From Bacteroidota bacterium (GTDB lineage: Bacteria; Bacteroidota; Bacteroidia; Cytophagales; Cyclobacteriaceae), in NCBI GenBank assembly GCA_023431285.1, contig JAEYXN010000140.1, positions 1 to 9,371 of the forward strand: a stretch of DNA of 9,371 bases, given 5' to 3'. The notes under the pieces were generated by a model, which worked only from the letters and a program-made list of their open reading frames with translations, did no database searches and was not told where the DNA came from. A program made the translations under genes and the position numbers. This document shows, one piece after another, positions 6,080 to 9,371 of the stretch (the stretch's first letter is position 1; the number at the start of each line of letters is the position of its first letter).

Positions 6080-6868
6080 ATGAAGAATTATTACGCCATC
6101 CTTGGAGTGTCTCGCACGGCGTCTCACGATGAGATCAAGCGGGCCTTCCGGTCACTGGCAGTTAAATTCCATCCAGATAAGAACCCATCCCCGGAAGCCG
6201 AGGATCTTTTCAAAGAGTTGTCAGAAGCCTATGATGTCCTCAGTGACTGGGAGAAAAGAAAGACTTACGATCTGCAGTGGGAAAATCCTTTCAAGGATCT
6301 CGGGAATCCGGCGCAGGAAAAGAAACACAGAGATCCCAGGTATCAGCCGAAATCCCCTGGGTATCGCCCACCGCGAAAACAGACGGTGTCCGACACTATG
6401 GCTGAATACCTTCCATACTTTCGTTATATCTCGTGGGCAGGTTTGTGTTTTTCCATTCTGCTTGCTCTTGATTTCTTTATTCCGTACAAAGCTGTTACAG
6501 ACCAGCTTGAGAGTGTGACTGTAGTGACGGGTAGGAGCAATCAATTTAGTCACTACATCTTTCGTGCGGAGAATGGGAAAGAGATCAAGGTTTATAATTA
6601 TACCGCCCGCTACCTTGTTGAAGAAGAAAAGATCGTCTATCACCAGACGCGGATTTTTGGAACTGTGATGTATCTCTCGGATGTCGGGCCCGTACTGGAG
6701 ATCAAAATTGGTTATCTTTACAAAACGTTATTGTTCGTTCCGCTGCTACTGCTCGTCAGTTCTTTCCTTGGTGTTTACCATCGGAAAACAGTTGAGTTTC
6801 CTTTCAATCTAAGTCTGGTAAGCGGCATGCTATTGATCATTTCACTTGTGATTGTGATTGTTTTATGA
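6080..6868 (+). CDS. Membrane-anchored J-domain (DnaJ-like) protein
   Basis: Residues 3-65 form a complete J domain: YYAILGVSRTASHDEIKRAF (4-23), then the HPD motif at 31-33, then LFKELSEAYDVLSD (43-56) and KRKTYD. HPD is the surface that stimulates ATP hydrolysis by DnaK-type Hsp70. The Gly/Phe region, zinc finger and substrate domains of classical DnaJ are missing, so this is a class III J protein. A polar, proline-rich linker (about 76-105) leads to a hydrophobic helix at about 115-136. A soluble beta-rich segment (140-210) and two C-terminal helices near 213-233 and 243-262 follow. The likely role is to recruit DnaK to the inner membrane or to a specific client; the client is unknown. Its TGA overlaps the ATG of the next gene (ATGA), implying coupled translation. 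The ATG lies just after a strong terminator. Confidence 0.87.
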   Translation: MKNYYAILGVSRTASHDEIKRAFRSLAVKFHPDKNPSPEAEDLFKELSEAYDVLSDWEKRKTYDLQWENPFKDLGNPAQEKKHRDPRYQPKSPGYRPPRKQTVSDTMAEYLPYFRYISWAGLCFSILLALDFFIPYKAVTDQLESVTVVTGRSNQFSHYIFRAENGKEIKVYNYTARYLVEEEKIVYHQTRIFGTVMYLSDVGPVLEIKIGYLYKTLLFVPLLLLVSSFLGVYHRKTVEFPFNLSLVSGMLLIISLVIVIVL

Positions 6869-7215
6869 GTAAGAAGAATGATTGGAAGAAAAGGGATGGA
6901 GTTGTTTTTTCAACAGACTCATCCTTCAAATACGAGTACTCAAATGAAGAGGAGGCCACAACTCTTCCACCGCAACAACAGAATCTCAAGGTGAGCCTCG
7001 ATAAGAGCTTGCGCGCTGGTAAACAGGTTACCCTTGTTTCCGGATTTGTGGGCATGTTCGATGACCTGGAGAAACTTGGGAAAATGCTGAAGTCAAAGTG
7101 CGGGGTAGGTGGCTCTGTTAAAGATGGAGAGATCATCATTCAGGGAGATCACCGTGATAAGATTATGCAGCTCCTTATCAAAGAGGGTTATAAGGTCAAG
7201 AAAACCGGCGGCTAA
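6865..7215 (+). CDS. yciH: SUI1/eIF1-like translation factor (YciH)
   Basis: This 116-residue protein has a charged, probably flexible N-terminus (1-40) and an SUI1 domain (about 41-113). Within it, KQVTLVSGF (53-61), LEKLGKMLKSKCGVGGSVKD (68-87) and IIIQGDHRDKI (90-100) are the family's conserved RNA/ribosome-facing segments. Bacterial YciH is related to eukaryotic eIF1 and to archaeal aIF1. It binds the small ribosomal subunit and is reported to affect start-site fidelity and translation under stress; it is not essential where studied. The length agrees with the family. The start is set by the four-base ATGA overlap with the J-domain gene, so the two are probably made from one mRNA. The overlap puts any ribosome-binding signal inside the upstream gene, where none is evident. 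Confidence 0.92.
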   Translation: MSKKNDWKKRDGVVFSTDSSFKYEYSNEEEATTLPPQQQNLKVSLDKSLRAGKQVTLVSGFVGMFDDLEKLGKMLKSKCGVGGSVKDGEIIIQGDHRDKIMQLLIKEGYKVKKTGG

Positions 7216-7671
7216 ACTACTTCTGCCCATCCGCTGTCTGAAGGAAAGCGGTTTCTTTGCTCACGTGAATTTCTTCATTCAGATACACGTGGATCTTTCG
7301 ATTGTGATTTTTCCATAGGCTTATCGAACTACGTAAAACGTTGTCTTGTGCGAAACAGAAGTTAACGATTTCGCTGCCATATACATGCTGCCAACAGAAT
7401 GAAGTAAGGGACAACTCAACCAGTAGACGGCATCATTAATAGAACGGTGGTCCAGGAGGCCGTGACGTTGGGATCACTAAACCGAAGCCGGGTATTCCAA
7501 TCAACCGGATCGCGTTGTCGTTCAATGTGACCTGGTTTTCGCCGTGCAATTCCGCTTCAGCCGTTGATTTTTCCGTTTCAGTTAGGACGCTTCATGCTAT
7601 ATAATAAAGATCGTAAATTCAAATATCATTTCGGACAGCGAAACACAACCAAGACAGTTAACCTGACCTCT
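7216..7671. other. Poorly explained gap with a possible minus-strand gene relic
   Basis: No confident gene fills these 456 bases. On the minus strand one frame stays open from 7591 to 7217 except for a tandem TAATGA at 7438-7433. The upstream part (51 codons) ends in protein-like sequence including LNDNAIRLIGIPGFGLVIP and PPGPPFY. The downstream part has only a TTG start (7412-7414) and no family resemblance that I recognise. The plus strand is also open for a similar span, so chance is possible. Two CACGTG hexamers at 7262 and 7286 lie within it. The bases just before 7672 should hold the DUF1761 promoter; a TATAAT at 7600-7605 is present without a convincing -35 partner. Confidence 0.4.
7231..7258 (+). 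terminator. Weak terminator-like hairpin after yciH
   Basis: CCGCT (7231-7235) and AGCGG (7247-7251) form a 5-bp GC-rich stem with an 11-base loop, followed by TTTCTTT. The stem is short and the tail is interrupted by C. It is suitably placed 15 bases after the yciH stop, but it is a weak candidate. Confidence 0.3.
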
Positions 7672-8070
7672 ATGCCACATCTAAATTACCTTGCGATACT
7701 GGTCGCCGCACTTTCCACTTTTATGATCGGTGGACTCTGGTATTCTCCAGCTTTATTCGGAAAAGCATGGATGCGAGAGAATGGATTCACCGAAGAAGGA
7801 ATGAAAGATTCTAACATGGTCAAAATTTTCGGACTTGCTTTCATCCTGGGGCTTATCGCTGCCATTAACCTCGCCATGTTCATGGGGGAGGAAAATCGTC
7901 CGGCCATGGGGGCGATGTGGGGTTTCCTCGCCGGTTTCGGATGGGTGGCCACTTTCGTGGGAACACATTATCTGTTTGAAAGAAAATCTTTCACGCTTTT
8001 TCTCATCAACGCAGGTTATAGCGTCGTCGCGCTTACGGTGATGGGAACCATCATTGCCTGGTGGAAGTAG
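7672..8070 (+). CDS. DUF1761 family membrane protein
   Basis: I place the start at ATG 7672, giving 132 residues. The in-frame ATG at 7564 would add a polar 36-residue tail not seen in the family. From 7672 the protein begins MPHLNYLAILVAALSTFMIG, and the defining motif GGLWYSPALFGKAWM follows at 20-34. Hydrophobic helices lie near 5-24, 50-70, 79-100 and 108-131, with a short charged loop (GFTEEGMKDSN) after the motif. The four-helix layout and length fit DUF1761, a bacterial inner-membrane family without an established function. The gene is monocistronic as far as can be seen: a 456-base gap precedes it and a strong intrinsic terminator follows 6 bases after its stop. No Shine-Dalgarno sequence precedes the ATG. 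Confidence 0.88.
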   Translation: MPHLNYLAILVAALSTFMIGGLWYSPALFGKAWMRENGFTEEGMKDSNMVKIFGLAFILGLIAAINLAMFMGEENRPAMGAMWGFLAGFGWVATFVGTHYLFERKSFTLFLINAGYSVVALTVMGTIIAWWK

Positions 8071-8076
8071 TCCCTG

Positions 8077-8101
8077 AAAGCTGTTAATAGCAGCTTTTTT
8101 T
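8077..8101 (+). terminator. Intrinsic terminator after DUF1761 gene
   Basis: AAAGCTG (8077-8083) pairs perfectly with CAGCTTT (8091-8097). A further U-G and U-A pair can close the loop to AAT. The T run 8095-8101 completes a Rho-independent terminator just after the TAG at 8068-8070. It also insulates the nuo operon that starts 56 bases further on. Confidence 0.88.
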
Positions 8102-8144
8102 GCAGAGAACGGCATGACGGTGCCCTCTGATTTTTATTATCCCC

Positions 8145-8152
8145 TATATTTG
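8145..8152 (+). promoter_or_regulatory. Candidate Bacteroidota -7 promoter element for the nuo operon
   Basis: TATATTTG is an exact match to the Bacteroidota -7 consensus TAnnTTTG. It lies in the only gap upstream of nuoA, after the previous gene's terminator. It ends four bases before the nuoA ATG, so transcription would begin at or next to the start codon. No TTTG or TTG is seen at the expected -33 distance (around 8120-8128), which weakens the call. Confidence 0.45.
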
Positions 8153-8156
8153 GCGG

Positions 8157-8672
8157 ATGCATCAAGAGCACTCGCAGGCATACCTTTCTGAATTTGGAGA
8201 AATACTGGTGTATATTCTCGCAGGAATCGTATTTATCCTGATGATGTTCCTGGTCTCAAGGCTTGTCCGACCAAACCGCCCCAACCCGGAAAAACTTTCA
8301 ACTTACGAAAGTGGGGAAGAGGCTGTCAGCTCACCCTGGGTTCAGTTCAATATCCGATTTTATGTTGTGGCCTTGATCTTTCTGCTGTTCGAGGTTGAGA
8401 TCGTCTTTTTATTCCCATGGGCTACAGTTTTTTCAAATAAAAAATTGATTTCTGAAACTGCAGGAGCGTGGGGGTGGTTTTCAATGATAGAAATGGTGCT
8501 GTTCATTCTAATCCTGGCTCTCGGCCTTGCTTATGCGTGGACAAACGGGTTCCTCGATTGGGTTAAACCAAATCCGCGGCCAGCCTCTACCAATTCACCA
8601 GTGCCTCCGAATCTATACGAGGAACTAAATAAGAAATACGAAAAGAAGAGTACAGAGCAAGACAAGGCATGA
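8157..8672 (+). CDS. nuoA: NADH-quinone oxidoreductase subunit A (complex I)
   Basis: NuoA is a small inner-membrane subunit of proton-pumping complex I, placed near the quinone site at the junction of the membrane and peripheral arms. The 171-residue product has three predicted helices (about 14-36, 66-88 and 107-128). Between the first two lies the conserved cytoplasmic loop with STYESGEEAVSSPWVQFNIR (48-67). The helix-2 segment FEVEIVFLFPW carries E79 and E81, matching the conserved acidic pair (Asp and Glu in E. coli). The C-terminal tail after residue 137 is polar and proline-rich, longer than in minimal NuoA. The ATG at 8157 is the only sensible start, since the next Met is inside helix 1. 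Its TGA overlaps the nuoB ATG by four bases. A promoter-like element ends just before the start codon. Confidence 0.96.
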   Translation: MHQEHSQAYLSEFGEILVYILAGIVFILMMFLVSRLVRPNRPNPEKLSTYESGEEAVSSPWVQFNIRFYVVALIFLLFEVEIVFLFPWATVFSNKKLISETAGAWGWFSMIEMVLFILILALGLAYAWTNGFLDWVKPNPRPASTNSPVPPNLYEELNKKYEKKSTEQDKA

Positions 8673-9196
8673 AAGGACTACTGGATCAACGTTTTGAAAA
8701 CGGCGGAGCGATCGTCACCCGCATGGATGACTTGCTGAACTGGGCGCGCCTTTCATCTATGTTTCCCATGACTTTCGGAATCGCATGCTGCGCTATGGAG
8801 TTTATGAGCACTGCAACAGTGTACGACATGGAGCGCTTTGGGATGGCTCCGCGGGCCACTCCCCGTCAAGCGGATGTTATGATTGTCTCTGGTACCGTCA
8901 CTTTCAAGATGGCGGAACGTATCAAAAGACTGTACGAACAAATGGCAGAACCCAGATATGTTCTGTCTATGGGGTCCTGCTCAAATTGCGGCGGACCTTA
9001 CTGGCAACACGGATATCACGTAGTAAAAGGCGTGGACCGCATTGTCCCTGTGGACGTGTATGTCCCGGGATGTCCCCCCAGGCCGGAAGCGCTCATCGGA
9101 GGGATCATGAAACTTCACGAAAAGATCCGCTCCGAATCGATGATGGCGCCGAATGCAGTCCGAAAGCTTATGGAGAAGGAGGGAGCGAATGTTTGA
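8669..9196 (+). CDS. nuoB: NADH-quinone oxidoreductase subunit B (complex I)
   Basis: NuoB holds iron-sulfur cluster N2, the last electron carrier before ubiquinone or menaquinone in complex I. The 175-residue protein shows the cluster ligands C40 and C41 (FGIACCAMEF), C104 (MGSCSNCGGPYW) and C135 (VPGCPPRPE). C107, next to C104, is an extra cysteine that I have seen in Bacteroidota NuoB and is not a known ligand. Other family landmarks are RFGMAPRATPRQADVMIVSG (56-75) and GVDRIVPVDVYVPGCPPRPE (121-140). It sits between nuoA and nuoC in the usual order, overlapping nuoA by four bases and nuoC by eight, which points to one polycistronic mRNA with coupled translation. All expected residues are present, so the gene looks intact. 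Confidence 0.97.
   Translation: MKGLLDQRFENGGAIVTRMDDLLNWARLSSMFPMTFGIACCAMEFMSTATVYDMERFGMAPRATPRQADVMIVSGTVTFKMAERIKRLYEQMAEPRYVLSMGSCSNCGGPYWQHGYHVVKGVDRIVPVDVYVPGCPPRPEALIGGIMKLHEKIRSESMMAPNAVRKLMEKEGANV
9176..9183 (+). promoter_or_regulatory. Shine-Dalgarno-like sequence before nuoC
   Basis: AAGGAGGG lies 5 bases before the nuoC ATG and contains a full AGGAGG. It is the only convincing Shine-Dalgarno match I find at any start in this window. It also encodes Lys-Glu-Gly near the NuoB C-terminus, so coincidence is possible. Confidence 0.5.
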
Positions 9197-9371
9197 AACA
9201 ATCCTTCAAATCGTAAGCGCTAAGGCCCGCCAGCTTTCTCCAGTCGTAGAAGAAACCAGCACCCCAAAGGCAATCCGGATTCATGAAGCTGATCTTCTTC
9301 CTGTGTGCCTTGAACTATATCAGAATCAACAGACTTTCTTTGATCAGCTCTCCTGTGTCACTGGTATAGAT
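9189..9371 (+). CDS. nuoC: NADH-quinone oxidoreductase subunit C (complex I), N-terminal part
   Basis: The gene runs off the right edge after 61 codons and starts with ATG inside the last codons of nuoB. NuoC (30 kDa subunit) is a peripheral-arm scaffold of complex I that contacts NuoD, NuoB and NuoI and carries no cofactor. Recognition rests on FFDQLSCVTGID at residues 50-61, which matches the conserved NuoC segment of the type FD-LS--TG-D. The segment before it (AIRIHEADLLPVCLELYQ, 29-46) fits the preceding helix. Gene order nuoA-nuoB-nuoC supports the call. Whether it is a separate nuoC or fused to nuoD cannot be seen. It is preceded by a Shine-Dalgarno-like sequence. Confidence 0.88.
   Translation, partial: MFETILQIVSAKARQLSPVVEETSTPKAIRIHEADLLPVCLELYQNQQTFFDQLSCVTGID

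Noticed and set aside
6102..6518. Plus-strand 138-codon frame overlapping the J-domain gene
   Set aside because: It is a frame-shifted reading of the J domain; the HPD-containing frame is the real one.
7241..7257. AAGGAAA/TTTCTTT hairpin with GCGG loop
   Set aside because: It is AT-rich with a G-U pair, competes with the CCGCT/AGCGG stem, and has no T-tract after it.
8785..9216. Plus-strand 143-codon frame within nuoB and the start of nuoC
   Set aside because: It is an alternate reading of nuoB with no motif of its own.
1..9371. Defence system, CRISPR array, prophage, insertion sequence or toxin-antitoxin pair
   Set aside because: No repeat-spacer pattern, transposase, integrase, nuclease/methylase pair or paired small toxin-antitoxin frames are present; every long gene matches a housekeeping or known conserved family.

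Overview
This window reads as an ordinary chromosomal segment of a free-living Gram-negative bacterium, most likely of the phylum Bacteroidota. Three things support this. Almost none of the start codons has a Shine-Dalgarno sequence. NuoA, NuoB and the start of NuoC have the wording I associate with that phylum (the NuoB cluster segment GSCSNCGGPYW and the NuoC segment FFDQLSCVTGID). The gene mix also fits: tandem-domain UspA proteins beginning MKKILVP, a DUF3347 lipoprotein, DUF456, DUF1761 and an SUI1/YciH factor. Base composition looks close to balanced by eye. I cannot place the organism below phylum, though a Cytophagia-like or Chitinophaga-like lineage is plausible.

Layout. Bases 1-698 hold the 3' part of a clan GH-A (GH5-like) glycoside hydrolase. 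Convergent to it on the minus strand are a TIGR04283-type family 2 glycosyltransferase (742-1446) and, after a gene-free stretch of about 490 bases, a tandem-domain universal stress protein (1937-2728). A divergent DUF3347 lipoprotein (2907-3521) has a perfect 10-bp hairpin directly in front of its start codon. Next comes a translationally coupled minus-strand pair: a YaeR-type VOC metalloenzyme (4128-4520) and a GlmU-like left-handed beta-helix acyltransferase (3532-4131). Reading right again are a DUF456 membrane protein (4560-5039), a second tandem UspA protein (5163-6020) behind a cluster of DNA dyads, and a strong intrinsic terminator. After that come a membrane-anchored J-domain protein and an SUI1/YciH factor that overlap by ATGA (6080-7215). 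A poorly explained gap of about 450 bases precedes a DUF1761 membrane protein (7672-8070) with its own intrinsic terminator. The window closes with the start of the complex I operon: nuoA, nuoB and a truncated nuoC (8157 onward).

How the genes work together. The clearest functional unit is the nuo operon, which builds the proton-pumping NADH:quinone oxidoreductase. It may be transcribed as a nearly leaderless message from a perfect TAnnTTTG element ending 4 bases before the nuoA ATG. The two UspA proteins, the J-domain/YciH pair and the metal-linked DUF3347 lipoprotein give the middle of the window a stress-response flavour, but nothing ties them into one pathway. I found no mobile element, CRISPR array, tRNA, rRNA or phage gene, and I do not see a convincing undescribed system. 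The most interesting leads are regulatory: the hairpin before the DUF3347 gene, the dyad cluster before the second usp, the terminator abutting the dnaJ-like start, and the candidate leaderless nuoA start.
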